Origin: Voacanga thouarsii
Taxonomy: Eukaryota > Streptophyta > Magnoliopsida > Gentianales > Apocynaceae
Assembly: GCA_026120185.1 (NCBI GenBank)
Contig: JANUWF010003377.1
Location: 1,623,001-1,687,000 of the forward strand
Direction of reading: 5' to 3'
Length of the DNA stretch: 64,000 nucleotides
The position numbers and the translations under genes were made by a program. Positions 24,801-37,927 of the stretch are shown here, in pieces; the first letter of the stretch is position 1, and each line of letters opens with the position of its first letter. The notes below the pieces were generated by a model that saw only the letters and a list, made by a program, of their open reading frames with translations, was not told where the DNA came from and ran no database searches.

Positions 24801-26432
24801 TTGGAAGGATATTTAAAATTACTTTTCAAAGGAAATATCTTATTTTTTATTGTATTAGCAAATGTTAAAAAGAATACCAGAGGAAGATGGAGTGGAGGTT
24901 CATTATAATTTATCCCATTCGGCGAGGAGGAACAAACACTTTAGTTGTTCAAGAATTAAAAAAATAAATAAAAATATAATGTGCACTTTATTTTTATTGA
25001 CTTTTAGTCAAAGAAATTCACTATTAAAGTGCATGGGGCTGAACATACACACCCTCACTTATTGTTTGTAATTTTTTCTTTTTAGCTTTATTCCACTAAG
25101 TTTATGAATAACAATAGCTTAGTCCCTTAAACTAAATTCATCGACAGTAGTAAAATATCATTTTAGTAGCTGGAAACTTTTTAAAATAAACTATAGTCTT
25201 AAAACTTTTTCCATAATCCATATTGATCTTCAAATTGAACATGTTGTCATAGTTAATTGAGAAAATAGAGAGGCTACATCCAAATTAACTTCGAGTTCAT
25301 ATATATGCCTAAAGAGTAGAAGATTTTTATTTTTTAATGATAACTACAATAAAAATCTATTCTAACTGTACTTTCTTACATTATTAATTAAAAATATCCC
25401 TATAATAAAGATATTTCCGACGTTTAGATTAAAATGTCGGCAAATAAAAAATATCATGTCATTTTTTAATTAAAACATCAGCTTTTATATATTTTTTCGA
25501 TATTAATAAAAATATGTCGTAATATTAGACATATTTCTAAAACTCTTTAAAAAAGTAGTGTTTAATTAAATAATATCAAATAACAATGACGTTTTTTTAT
25601 ATAAATGTTGTCTTATTCAAAATTACGAGGACACTTTAAAATTAATTATCTTGATTCAAAAAAGATTTTTTGGCCGACATTAATTGAAAGCATCTCCATA
25701 ATCATGTTGATATTATTGACATTTAATATAAAATGTCGACTAATTAAAAATTTTCAACAAAAAATAAAAAAGCGAACATATTTTATATATTCCCGACATT
25801 AAAAAAAAGTGTAGGAATACAAAAATATTTTTCTACACTTTTTTTAAAAAAATAACAATTTAGTCATATTAAATAATAAAACACTTAAGTCGTTTCATTC
25901 AAAATTTTAAGAACATTTTAAAAATAATCATCATTTTTTTTGAAAAATCTACAATAGTAATAAGTGTCTCCAAAATAAAGACATTATTAAGAGAAAGCAT
26001 ACATTACAAGAAAAATAATTTCTTGACATATTTTTAATGATGTTTTTTTAAAAGCATAATAATATAACACTTGTAATGACGCTAGGTTTATAAGTGCTAC
26101 AATAATGAAAGTAAAACGACATAACTTTAATAAGTATATTTAAACCTTTATGATATAATGACTTCTTAGGAATGTCAAGAAAAATAATACCTTAAAAAAA
26201 TAATATAACGACACTTTGTAGTGCCACGAAAGATAAAAAATGTGTAGCTTTGGGAAATTTCCTTCAACAAATGCATGACTTTGAGGAATTTTCGTGCAAA
26301 TTGAGGATCGATCTTGAAGGAAAATTTTCATTGTCTCCACCAGAGCTTCAACCCAGATCTCCCCGCTTCCTAAAATCTGATGAACCCACCTCCTGCATTG
26401 CCGTCTTCCACCACTGGTACTGCTCCACTTCC
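24801..26432. repeat. AT-rich tract with CACTA-like subterminal repeats
   Basis: From about 25380 to 26230 short units around CGACATT and AATGTCG recur in both orientations. At 26003 CATTACAAGAAAAATA resembles a degenerate CACTA-transposon end (CACTACAAGAAAA). No opposite end, transposase or 3-bp duplication was identified. 24801-25380 shows nothing recognisable. No gene is supported in the stretch. Confidence 0.3.
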
Positions 26433-26735
26433 TGTTTGATACGCTGAGTAGAAACAGAGAGAATGAAGAACTAAACTCCAATTGTTTTGAAATCAAATGT
26501 ACTATCACAAAAGGATATTGCCCTATTTATAGAATGGAAACCAACAAGAAAAAATGCTAGAAATTAGGAAAACTATCCACTAACAGCATTACCCACTAAT
26601 AGCACTACCACCTACTTACTTCTAACATAGTGTTTATATGCAAATAGACTCCACATTTTCTTCAAGACTAGGTAAAAACTAAAACAACTCCTATTGACAT
26701 AAACAACTAAAGCAATTAAATAAATACTTATAACA
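26433..26735 (-). repeat. 3' LTR (303 bp) of the deleted copia element
   Basis: It is bounded by TG and CA next to CTTCC, and is similar along its length to 29980-30293 with several substitutions and one small deletion. The minus strand carries CTATAAATAGGGC, a TATA-like box, near 26522-26534. Confidence 0.88.
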
Positions 26736-26736
26736 A

Positions 26737-29700
26737 TTCCTTCCGTAATATAAATACTATATAAGGCCTTGTTGCTATCAAATACATCAATCTTCCTACA
26801 ATTTTCTTGTATAGAGTACTGCATACTCTTTTTCCTCCAGGATAATGAACAAGTTTCAAACCTACTTTAGTAGGAGTGCTAACAGAATTGTAATTTTTCA
26901 TTTGGAACCTGTTTAAAATTTCTTGCACATATTTCCTTTGACCAATAAAAATTCCAGATACAGATTGCACTACTTCAATACCCAAAAAAATAATGCATCT
27001 TTCCAAGATCACACATATCAAACTCAACCATCATAGATTGTTTAAATCTATCAAACATGACACTATCATTTCTAGTAAAAAATAAGATCGTCCACATATA
27101 AGCAAACAATGAGCAATTTTCCTCCATCTCCAATTTTTGTAAACAGTGTATGCTCATATGGATATTTTTTGAATTCCTCATTGGAAAAATAAGCATCTAT
27201 ACGACCATACCAAGTACGTGGAGCTTGTTTTAGCCCGTATAATGTCTTTCTCAATTTATAGACCTTATTTTCACTTCTAAGCTTCACATAACCAGAAGGT
27301 TGATTGATAAATACATGTTCTTGAAGGTCACCATGCAAGAACGCCAATTTCACGTCCAATTGGAAGATTGGCCATGAATATTATGTTGCCAATGCAATAA
27401 CTAGTCTGATCGTATCATGTCTTGCAACATGAGCAAACTCTTGCATGTTGAGGTTGTTCTTTATTTTCTGCTTCTGTTGATGAGCTTAGAACATCTGCTA
27501 GTGGAATTTGTTGATCATTTTCTACTGGCTGCTGCCATTCTTCTTTGTTGACTCCATCAAAATTGGTAAGTATTTGTTGTTTAACCACATTGTTGTTCCA
27601 TGGCCAAATACTTTCTTCATCAAAAACTACATCACGACTGACAACAATTTTCTTAGTGATAGGATTGTAAAGCTTATAAGCTTTTGAATGATCACTAATA
27701 TCAAGAAAAACACAGTTCTCTCCTTTGTCATCCAGCTTTAACCTATTATGGTCTAAGATATGGGCATAGGCAATACACCTAAAAATTTTGAAATGATCTA
27801 CGATCGGTCTCCGTCCGCTCCATACCTCTTTTGGTGTCATATTTTGAACAAAAAGTATGGGACTTCTATTCAAAATATGAATGCTCCAATAGACTGCTTC
27901 AGGCCAAAATGATTTTGGAATGCTACTCTTTGTCAAAAGGCTTATCACCATATTCAAAATAGTGCAATTTTTTCGCTCACAGACACTATTTTGTTTAGGC
28001 ATGCAAGCTGCTATAAGTTGCCTCTTGATGTCATGCGTTTCACAAAAATTTGAAAATTCTTGTGAATTGTATTCTCTGCCATGATCGGTACAAAGAATTT
28101 TGATTGTGCTGCCCATTCCTTTCTCAACCAGTACTTTGTAGTTTTTTAAAGCTGCAAAAGCTTCAGATTTTTCTTGAAAAAAATACACCCAAATTTTTCG
28201 ACTAAAATCATCAATGAAGGTAATTATACATTGGTTACTTCCATGTGAAGATGGATTTATTGGGCCACAAAGGTTACGGTGCACCAACTCTAACGTGTTA
28301 TTTACTCTCCATGACTTTCATTGTGGAAATTGATTACGATGTTGTTTATTAACCACACATTCTTCACATACCTAAGATGGAGTAGTGATTTGAGGAAGGT
28401 TGATCACCATATTTTTCTGCTGTAAAGTCTTCAATCCTCTAAAATTCAAATGACCATAGTGAAAATGCCATAACCATGCTGCGTCCTTCAGTTTTGCTGA
28501 AAAACATGAATTGGCGGTGTTGTGGAGATGGAGAGGGAAAATATGATTCGTAGTCATATTAACTTTAGCAATTAAGCCCAACTTTGTATCTTGAATTTGA
28601 CATACACCATTTTTTTTATAGGGATCTTGTACCCTTTCTCTTGCAGCTGGCCTACACTAAGCAAGTTAGTTTTTAAATCTAGAATAAAAAGGACATTAAA
28701 GATAGTGTGAGTAGAGTTTCTCTTGGTTTGGAAAGTGACCTTTCCTTATCTCATAATAGATACTATGGAGTTGTCACCAAACTTGATAGTGTTGTGAAAA
28801 GATTTGTCTAGTTCAGAAAATGTCTTTTTATCTCCACACATATGTTTGCTGCAACTAGTATCTAAATACCACATGTTTTGTTAAGTTTCTTCATTCACAT
28901 GGCACACCATCAAAAGAGATACTTCTTCTTCCTTTTCTGCAAAGTTAGTTCTTCCTCCATTTTGCCTATTCAAATTAGTTTGATATTCTGGCTGATAATG
29001 ACCATACCTATGACATCGATAGCATTCAACTTTGGACTTGTTTGCTGACTTTGGTTTATAAGTTGAGTGATGGTCTCCTCGTACTTTTCCTCTTCTTCTT
29101 CCTTGACATTGGCTTTCTTAGTACTGGTGGTGTTGTTGTTGATTACCTCGATCTTTGCTTCCTTTGCCTTTGCTTTGTCCTCTATCTCCTTTTGGTGTTG
29201 AGTGATTTTCCATTAAAGCCTTCAGTGCTTACTCCTCTTTCTCCTGCTGGTTAAGTTTTGTTCATGAACCAACAAGGAACTTTGTAATTCATCAATTGAA
29301 AGTTCCTCTATGTCATTAGCTTCTTCAACAGAGCAGACAACAAAATTGAAGTTTTATGTCATGGATCAAAGAATCTTCTCAACCAAAGTTATATCCTCCG
29401 TCTTGTCACCAGGGATCCGCATCTTGTTAGAGATTTCCATCGTTCGTGAGAAATAATATGTAACTATTCTCTTAATTTCATCTATAGTATTTCGAACTAC
29501 GTACGAAGTGCTTGTAGCTGCTGCCTTTTCAGTCTTGCTGAACCTTAGTACTTTTTCTTCATAGAGTCCCAAATTTGCTTGGAGGTATCTTTGTTAAGAA
29601 TTATCTCCAAGGTTGCACGATCAATAGCTTGGAAAAGATAGTGCTTAGTCTTAGATAGTGCTTAGTCTTAAGGTCCTTCGGCTTCGACGCTGCTAACTTT

Positions 29701-29846
29701 GCTCCAGTTGCTAGTTTTGCTACTCTAGATTCAAAAACCTGCCAATACTCCTTGGATCTCTAAAAGTTCTCTATTAGCATACTCCAATGATAATAGTGAC
29801 CATCAAAATGAGGAATTGCTGATTGCACAAAGTTGTTCGTGGCCAT
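26737..29846 (-). pseudogene. Decayed copia gag-pol lacking RNase H
   Basis: Gag begins at 29846 (MATNNFVQSAIPHFDGHYYH). A zinc knuckle CYRCHRYGHYQPEY (near 29020-28985) has lost its last cysteine. The protease motif LDTSCSKHMCG lies near 28860. Integrase spans about 28580-27700, with NLCGPINPSS, CTDHGREYNSQEF and SVCERKNC. RT has MDVKLAFLHGD (27359), TLYGLKQAPRTW and LYVDDLIFY (near 27080). The frame then runs through ATRPYIVF and stops at the polypurine tract, so RNase H is absent. Several frameshifts break it. Confidence 0.9.
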
Positions 29847-29966
29847 CGTGATTCAATCACTGTTGCAAGAAGAGTAAGAAAAAGAAAAAAAGACTGCTGG
29901 TTTTCTCTCCTGTATCTCACACACTTTTCCTCTCACTCTTTTTTTTTTCTTTAGTTTCCAACCTAA

Positions 29967-29979
29967 CTCTGATACCAAA
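29967..29979 (-). other. Primer binding site of the deleted copia element
   Basis: The minus strand reads TTTGGTATCAGAG immediately after the 5' LTR, the initiator Met-tRNA type. Confidence 0.8.
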
Positions 29980-30293
29980 TGTTTAATACACAAAGCAAAA
30001 ACAGAGAGAATGAAGAACTAAACTCCAATTACTTTGAAATCTGATGTATTGTCACAAAAGGATATTGCTTTATTTATAGAGTAGAAACCAACAAGAAAAA
30101 TGCCAAAAATTAGAGAAACTATCCACTAACAGCATTACCCACTAACAACATCCACTAATAGCATTGCCACCACTAACTCCTAATATAGTGCTTATGTGTA
30201 AATAGATTCCATATTCTCTTCAAGACCAAGTAAAAACTAAAACAACTCTTATTAACATAAATAACTAAAAAAATTAAATAAATACTTGTAACA
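29980..30293 (-). repeat. 5' LTR (314 bp) of the deleted copia element
   Basis: It starts TGTTACAAGTATTTATTT at 30293 (minus strand) and ends in CA at 29980. A TATA-like CTCTATAAATAAAGC lies near 30066-30080. Confidence 0.88.
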
Positions 30294-30298
30294 CTTCC

Positions 30299-33200
30299 AC
30301 CTCTCCCCATCCCCACTAACAAGGTTTGCTTGATGTGCAACTGTGGTGGTCACATAGCAACCCCTCTCAAAGCAAGTCCCTTTTCTATACTGGCGCAAAA
30401 ATCGCATCGTAGCTTTTGACTGCTGACTATGTGTTTCTTCTTCTCACCTCTACCATCAATCCCTTTGCCAACTTCTTGTGTATCTCTTCCTCGGTCAGTG
30501 TGTATATCTTTGTCTTTAAAATTAAGATTGTCTTTCGTGTGTCTCTTCTCTTTTCCTAGGTGAATTTATTTTGCTCATCAGTAGCCGTTAACAATAAGGT
30601 TGAGTGGGTTTAGCTAGGGCTTCTCAACCCATCAATTTCATAGTGGTATCAGTAAGAAGCTTGTACAAATTTGATGTATGATTTTACATCGCATGAATAT
30701 TTGTTCAAATTTATTCGTCTACCGTACAGTCATCGACTTCATCGATTACAATGTCATCCATAGTACCTCTACCTTCGATGACATCCACTATGGCAGTACC
30801 AGTTCCAGTAGTTGTCGAAAAGAAGTCAAGAAAGGAACCTTAGTGCAGATCCAGAGTGATTCAATTTTTGCAGCCAAAAGCTGCCCTAAATCCAGTGAGA
30901 ATGCCCCAGAAACAAAAGAAAAATTGTGCATTCTTTCTTCTATTTTTCTTTTGGTGGTTTGATTGTAATGCAATTGTATTTGATAGAGAAAACTAGGCTA
31001 AACTGATGCCTTGTTTTTGAATTTGGGTGCAAATTGAATGTGAATTGAAACTTATATAATTTGAATTGTATTTTACTTTTGGCTATTCTGATCACTCTTA
31101 CAGAGTGGATTAAATTCCATGAGGTTTCTCAAGATTAAATTTTTTAGTTTTTTAAATTTTTTTAATTTTTAATATTGATCCATGACTAAAAGGGAAAATA
31201 TATATAACCTTACATAGAACCATAGTGCATATCACACTTGCTGCCTCTACTGTTTGAACTCAATGCTTTTCTTCTCCTCTCATGTTCTCTTCTTTCTTTT
31301 CAGCCTGTTTCTTATTAACAACTTGGAAAAAGTATTCATGAACTTCTAGCTACATCTAATTAAGTATGTATGCCTTTACCTTTCGTCTTTTACCTAGTTA
31401 GGTTTTCACATTTTAATTTTTATTGCTCTTAAGTAGAATATTGATGTTGTTTTATTATAATTCTATAGAAAAGTTCCCAATGACAATTGATTCATCATGT
31501 TTTTGTGGCTTTTCATTGTTAGCCAAAAATCATGACTTACCTTGTGAGCTTGTATGCACACGAAAAAATGTGAATACTTCTACAAACAAATGTTGATATA
31601 TTCATGCATCATGTAACCTAATGCGCATTACATTGATTTTAGCTACAGATAAAATAGGGTTTCTTGTAAAATTTGCATGTTCATTCTATTCATCTCGTGC
31701 TTAGTTGAAATTACTTTCTATTACCTATGGATACATTATGGTTGCTCAATTATGAGTTGACATCATGAGTTTAAAGTAGGTAATAACACTATGGGTAGAA
31801 TAAATTTAGCTTTTCTTACAAACTTCACGAGAGCAAGAGGCTGAATATTGTTTTCCTTTGAAGTTTTTTGTTTGGTGGTCTATTATTAGCATAATGAATT
31901 TATAATGTGCATAATGACGAACTAAAATATTTTAAAAACTCTAACAATGCTCTGTTGATGGTTTATAGGATAACAGAATGTGTTTATACTGAGAATCAAA
32001 AGAGTCTCAAAATTATTTTAGGTCTGTTTTTTACCCTTGAAGTTTTAGAGATCTCAAAATTTTTTAAAATGGTAGAAATAAAAGTAATTAACCATATATA
32101 GGGATTGTGGGTAAGAGTTGAAGATAAACCTATTGTACAATAGTTGAGGTGGGATAACTTGGTTGGTAGTGAAACATATTAGCACTAAGGAATTAATGAG
32201 GACTAATACAAATCACTCCAAAAGTTTAGCATATTCATGGGAATAGAATAAGTGGATTGACTTATTGTATGTAATGTACCCAACACCACACATTACTCTT
32301 ATTCCATTACCTCTTCACTAACTTCCTAATCGAATGATGATTCAACCACATGTTTTCAACTAAAAGGAGTAGACTCCAAAAGCACCTAGAAATGCGCAGA
32401 AATAGGCCAAATGTGAAGCTTGTGCACATAGATGAGAAAGCTATTTGATGTAGTTTTCATTTATTCTCTGAAGGATTTCTTAATCTCTTTCTTGTACTTT
32501 TCTTTTTGTCAATAAATGTTTTCTTTTATCCCAAAAATGGAAAAAAAAATTAGGTTGTTACACTTTTGGAAGAACTGCTGCAGTTAATTAGAGTTAGCTA
32601 TTTGCCAACTTTTCAAAAAGCCTTGCAGAGCTAGATATGTAGGAGCCCATTTTTCCTTTCTTTTTCTCCCTTTCCCTCTCCCAAATGCAACCTCTGGCTA
32701 CTTCCTTTTGATGAAGAATGGTTCAAATAGAAAGTGGGTAGGAACTTTTATAACCTTTCAATTGTTCAGTCTATTGAAATGCTTAGGACCTTGATGATGA
32801 ATCCAGAGGCATTTTGGGTGGCAAAACTGTGTAAAGAAATGTTGCTATATGGAGAGTACAAATCTAGATGTGCATTAAGAGCCTCACCCTCCAAACACTA
32901 ATGTCAATTACCTAAAATAATTAATTGTTTTTGGTATAAGATTCATCAGTGTCATCCCTATCATCTTTCTTGCTTTCTTTCTTCTTCTTCAAGTTGTATT
33001 ATAATCAAATTAATTGTTGTGCTTGGATTCCATATTGCATTAGTTCTCAATTATGTAAAATAACTGTGAAGAAACCTTTGAGATTATGTTTAAGCCTTCT
33101 CAATTAGCGTTATATGATTTTGAATAGTCTTCTGAGCATCTTTTCAATTTGTTTTTTGATCTTTTCTCTTTTTTTTTTTTTTTTTTTGTTGTTGGATGCC

Positions 33201-34000
33201 TATCTTTGTGAGAATTAGATTAGGATTATGGATTTTGAAGCTACTCTTAATTTGATTAGGACCATGTAAATAATGTCTAGATCTGTAATTGGATTGTTTC
33301 TATAATAGAAATTGTTCTCTTGCCATGTTAGGTTTATCAACCAACAAGTGTGTACCTTGTGATTCAAATGATTTGTTGCCTATGACCCAAGAAGCAGCAA
33401 ATTAATTGATTTCAAAGGTCTCACCTTTCATTTAATGTTGATGGTTGTGCATTATTTCTCCAACTAATGTATTGTGCAGTTTATATTTATAGGTATTTGA
33501 ATGGAACTTGCTGAATGAAGAAGGTGGTACAATGAAGCTTTACATTTGTTTCAAGTAAGTGTGTTATCTTTTCAAATTATTTCAATTACATTTGTTTCAT
33601 TTATCGCTTGTAACTATTAATTATGTTAATAAAATGATTTAAATCTTTTAAATGTTCATTATTTTTTTCTTTATTTGATGTGTAGGGCTATTAGATTTTC
33701 TATCAATTTACAACAATATGAAGACCTTTTTTTTTTTTTTTCAATTTGCCAATGAAATTGAACATTTATATCTAGTCAGATTTATATTGTAGTTAGACAT
33801 TTGATTAAGTGCTTTTGAATATGAACATTTAAATTTTGTTCTAATTTAGGTGATTTATTTAAATAAATATTATTCATTTTGCTTTGAAATAATTATTGTT
33901 TAACAGCTTTCTATCGTACGATGCAAAGATAAACATTTGTTATGAAAATTAAAATTGGAAAAAAATTACCAAATAATTAAATATAATAATTGTCGATTTT
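30299..34000. other. Intergenic stretch, no gene recognised
   Basis: It has mixed composition with A/T runs (33170-33190, 33728-33742). Near 30640 GTGGTATCAG resembles a primer binding site after a CCATCA end, but no paired LTR was found. No coding sequence, RNA gene or bounded transposon could be supported. Confidence 0.5.
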
Positions 34001-34810
34001 GGGACACTTAAAAAAATGAAGCTAAAATTAGGACACTATTTATATAGTATAGCAAAAGGAGGAACGGATTCATAAATAAGAGCAGTTATTTTAAGGAAGT
34101 TTCAAAAAAATGTGGTTATTAAATTTTGGGACATTATGATTGATTGGGTGGTTAAAAAAGGGATAAAATTGTACTCCTTCCGTCCTAAAAATGATGTCAA
34201 TTTAGCAAATGACATACAGATTAATGAATTGTTAAAATTTATATAATTATAATAGAAAATAACTATTATATCCCTAAATAAAAGTAAATGTTTATTAATT
34301 AGATTGAAAAAATATACATATTTAATAAGTTAAATATTTATTGAGATTTGAATGAGGGGTAAATTAGAAAAAATTACATAATAAATGCATTCTTGATTTG
34401 TAAAATTGACAAGTATTTTGGTATAACAAAAATAAAAAATTTTGACATCTTTTTAGGACGGAGTGAGTAGTTATATGTTTTCATTTTTAGGACATTTATT
34501 TAACAAAGTGTTGTTAAATTTGAAACGCTACAAATATAAAATGTAGCCAAAAAAGCGAACATAATTAAAATTTTGTGACTTAAATTTAGGGACACTTTTG
34601 AAAAATGTTTCTATGTCAACCACGTTAAAGAATCTAAGCGTAGTAAATTTAGAGACATTTATAAGAAAAGCGTCGGCAACTTAATTTACCAACGCAAAGT
34701 TTTACGTCGTAAAATTTCTTAGTCACACCATTTCTGGAGATACTTATAAAAGTGTCGGTAAATAATTTTACGATACATATTAGCATCCCAAAATAAACTT
34801 ATTAGCATAT
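34001..34810. repeat. Subterminal-repeat-like tract around a MITE
   Basis: Units such as TTTTGGGACA, AATTTAGGGACAC and AAAGCGTCGG recur and resemble the repeated ends of CACTA-type transposons. No terminal CACTA motif or duplication is seen. A Stowaway-like MITE lies inside. Confidence 0.3.
34174..34467. mobile_element. Stowaway-like MITE (294 bp)
   Basis: Terminal inverted repeats are CTCCTTCCGTCCTAAAAATGATGTCAA at the left and its imperfect complement ending GGACGGAGTGAG at the right, with a TA target duplication (34172-34173, 34468-34469). The CTCCxTCCGTCC ends and TA target are the hallmark of plant Tc1/mariner-derived MITEs. Confidence 0.88.
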
Positions 34811-36539
34811 CTAAATGTTTAATATTTTTTTTTCTTAACATTCTGCGTGAGGTTAAAAAGAAAAATAAACTAAATAAGGTACAGTAAATTTACTAATAGT
34901 TAAACCTTAGAAAGCATGAATAAAATAAAACAAAATAAAAATCTTCATTGCATATAATTGAATACATATATGCATATAAATGAATTATATATATATACTA
35001 AAAAATTGAATTCTTCATTTATTTTGATAACATGTCTTATTTGAACATCAACATGCTATCGCGGGCAAAAAAACTCAAATTTATAGTTTATATGGTTTGT
35101 AAAATTTTAAGATACTAACCGCGTCTTTATTCCTATTGATTAATTTACTTTATAAAGGGATTAAAGTGTTTGTACTTATAAACTTAATAAAGTCCCCCCC
35201 CCCCCAAAAAAAAAAACTCTAAAACTAATTACTGAGGCGTATATACTAATAGAACTAAAAATTTCTTATAAAAATAAAAAATTTTAATAATGTCCTTTTC
35301 AAATTTATTTTTCATCTCCTAATTTTTTTTCCAAAGTTATAATATTATTTTTTAACATATTATTTCATATATTCCTATGACTCTCAAACTCCAATTTTTT
35401 TGATTCTGTATCTGGGTATATATATCATTTTATATGCCCTTTGGCAATCAGTTTATTTGAATAATCATCAATGCAAGTAAAATACACGATTTTAAACTTA
35501 AAGCACTAAAATATTTATACAATGTAAACTCAATAGGAATAAATTATAATAAACCTTTATATGTCGTATGTTTTCTTTATAAATAAAATAAAATGTACAT
35601 GTGTTGTTAATGAATGTGGCCATTTAAAACCCATTCTTGCCGTCAACAAAAGAAAAATATGGTTCTGTCCTAACCTTGAAAAAAAGGGCAATTTAGAGTC
35701 ACAAAGTGCACTGCCTCAAATCCTTATATAAATAGTGGTAATTTAGGTCACAATCTAATTATAAACATCTAACTTTATTTATGAATAAATAAATATGGCA
35801 GCTAAAATTAAGTTCATAGGTGTCGATTTAAAATCTTAAAAAATATTCAGTAATAGAAAAGTTAAACAAATTTAATAGATTTAAATGGATATCCAATCTA
35901 ATATATTCATTTAAAAATCAAATTATCAATTAATATTTATATATTTATAGAGTGAGTTTTTCTAATGCAAGAGTCTTACAAAGGTAGTACTGAAATAAAA
36001 TAGTTCTTTATTTGATTTAAGGGATGAGATCCATTAACACATGGTCCCCTCATTAATCACTTTAATTAACAAATATAAGGTGGTAAAAGAAAATATTTAT
36101 TTATTTAATAAAAATTATAAATGGATGAATATGGATAAATGAATATCTAAAATTTATTTATATCCATTTATTAAATCTATTTAATAAATAAACCTAAATG
36201 AATTGGATTTAAATAGATTGTACTCAAATAAATATTCATATTACCTCTACTAAGACTGTCCATGTACAAACTATATTGAAAGCCACGTTTGGTCTTTCTT
36301 TCTATGGCGATTGAGACAGAGATGGAGGCAAGGCGATGGGGATGGAGTTTACCCTTAGAATTTTTAAAAATCTTAATTATATCTGAATAAAATTAAATTT
36401 TTTAATAAAAGTCTTTTTGAAATTTGCCTTTCACTGCCAATTTTTTTTCAAAAATTATAGTATTATCTTCTAAGATATCTTTCAGTATAGTTTGCTCTCT
36501 CAATCTCAAGTTTTTAGTTCTTCCCTAAATAGAACATTA
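34811..36539. other. AT-rich intergenic stretch with low-complexity runs
   Basis: It contains a run of 14 C followed by 11 A near 35194-35216, and an imperfect inverted repeat around TTTAAATGGATATCC (35880) and ATATCCATTTATTAAA (36160). No gene was recognised. Confidence 0.45.
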
Positions 36540-36800
36540 GTCAATTCAATCCCTTATCTTTTATATTTTCGAGATTTATGTCTCTTTTCTTTTTTTTTTT
36601 TCAACTTTTTAAGTTCCCTAACTATTATTTTTGTGTGATTTTGATCATTTTTTAGGATTTTATTAGTCAAACCGTCATTTGATTAACGGAATACTAATAA
36701 ATGGACCAAAACAGTACAAAAATAATAGTTAGGAGACCTAACAAGTTGAAAAAAAAATGATTAAAATCGTCAAAAATAAAAATTAAAGGATTGAATCGAC
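36540..36800. mobile_element. Palindromic MITE, copy 1 (261 bp)
   Basis: The ends GTCAATTCAATCC and GGATTGAATCGAC are inverted repeats that extend inward for about 100 bases, so almost the whole element is a hairpin. TTA flanks both sides (36537-36539, 36801-36803), which suits a PIF/Harbinger-type target duplication. A second copy lies 0.9 kb away. Confidence 0.75.
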
Positions 36801-37670
36801 TTATTTTCTAAGTATACTTGTAAAGTATATATAAGTTTCATAAATTAATAATCTAATTGTTAGATTTTCTATAAAAGTTAAAAAATTAAATATATTAAAT
36901 TTTAATCACATTGGATATAATTTGTCATTTTATCAAATACTTAAATACTGTTATACTGTGTTGTTTACTTAATTTAAAATATATGACTATCAAATTAATG
37001 ATATATCTATTCATTTAGTTTGTATCATATGAAAGATTTAAAAAAAAGAAAATTATTATTAAAATGATTATACTAACCATTCTATTGGATCAATTAAAAG
37101 CAAAATTAGAATATCAATAATGCAAATTAATTAAATTTTGGAAATATTCTTTGATTAAATTATTAATTTTTATTTTCGTTAAATAATAAATTTTTCTTGA
37201 AATTCTGTTCCAAAATTTCTCCTAAATTTGAGATATATTTGCATTGAATTCTTTTATTAATTTTTTTCTTTTTATTTTTCATTAAATAATAAAAGTTCTT
37301 AAAGAATCTATTCCCAATTCTATTCAAAGTTGGAAATAATTCCTTTATTATTTTTTAAATTTTTTTATTAACTAACCATCTTTATCTTGGAATAGATTCC
37401 TCTATAAGAATTTGCATACCAATTCCATCCCAAAAGTTGGAACGGATTTTTTAATTAATTTTTTATTTTCTATTAAATAATATATATTTTAAGAATTTGT
37501 TCCAAATTTTAACTAAATTTAGAATAGATTTACAACAAATACTTTTATTACTTTATTATTTTTAAAAATAAAATTTTAAGCATTCATCTTAAATCCATCT
37601 TTAATCCTTCCAAATTTGAAAGCAAATTTTTTAATTATTTTATTATTTAAATAAAAATTAGCCAACTCAA
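36801..37670. other. AT-rich spacer between two MITE copies
   Basis: Repeated phrases such as CCAAATTTG, GGAATAGATTCC and TTTTTAATTAATTTTTTATT occur several times (37150-37630), suggesting an old internally repeated element. No coding sequence was seen. Confidence 0.4.
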
Positions 37671-37927
37671 TCCCTTAACTTTTATATTTTGAAGATTTAG
37701 GTCCCTTTTCTTTTTTTTCAACTTGTTAGATCCCCTAACTATTATTTGTATGCCGTTTTGGTCCTTCTATTAGGATTTCGTTAGTCAAATGACGGTTTGA
37801 CTAATGGAACACTAAAAAAAGGACCAAAATCGCACAAAAATAATAGTTGGGACCTAAAAAGTTAAAAAAAAAAAAAAGAAAAGTGATCTAAATCTTTAAA
37901 ACATAAAAGTTAAAGGATTGAATTGAC
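37671..37927. mobile_element. Palindromic MITE, copy 2 (about 257 bp)
   Basis: Same family and similar length as 36540-36800: it begins GCCAACTCAATCCC and ends GGATTGAATTGAC with long inverted arms. Flanks are TTA on the left and TAA on the right, so the duplication is imperfect or the boundary is off by a base. Confidence 0.72.

Larger units (their letters stand above)
26433..30293 (-). mobile_element. Internally deleted copia LTR retrotransposon
   Basis: LTRs lie at 26433-26735 and 29980-30293, with target duplication CTTCC at 26428-26432 and 30294-30298. The minus-strand order is 5' LTR, primer binding site (about 29967-29979), gag, protease, integrase, RT, then directly the polypurine tract and 3' LTR. 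At 3.86 kb it is about 1 kb short, because RNase H and part of RT are missing. It is a distinct family from A/B, with short 0.3-kb LTRs. Confidence 0.92.

Noticed and set aside
30630..30660. GTGGTATCAG preceded by CCATCA as an LTR end plus primer binding site
   Set aside because: No matching second LTR, no downstream gag and no target duplication were found; too short to support.
30678..30973. Overlapping 94- and 61-residue open frames on opposite strands
   Set aside because: No recognisable domain, no splice context and no neighbouring coding sequence.
35194..35216. C14-A11 run as a structural signal
   Set aside because: Low-complexity homopolymers are common in this AT-rich DNA and assembly error is likely; nothing around it supports a function.
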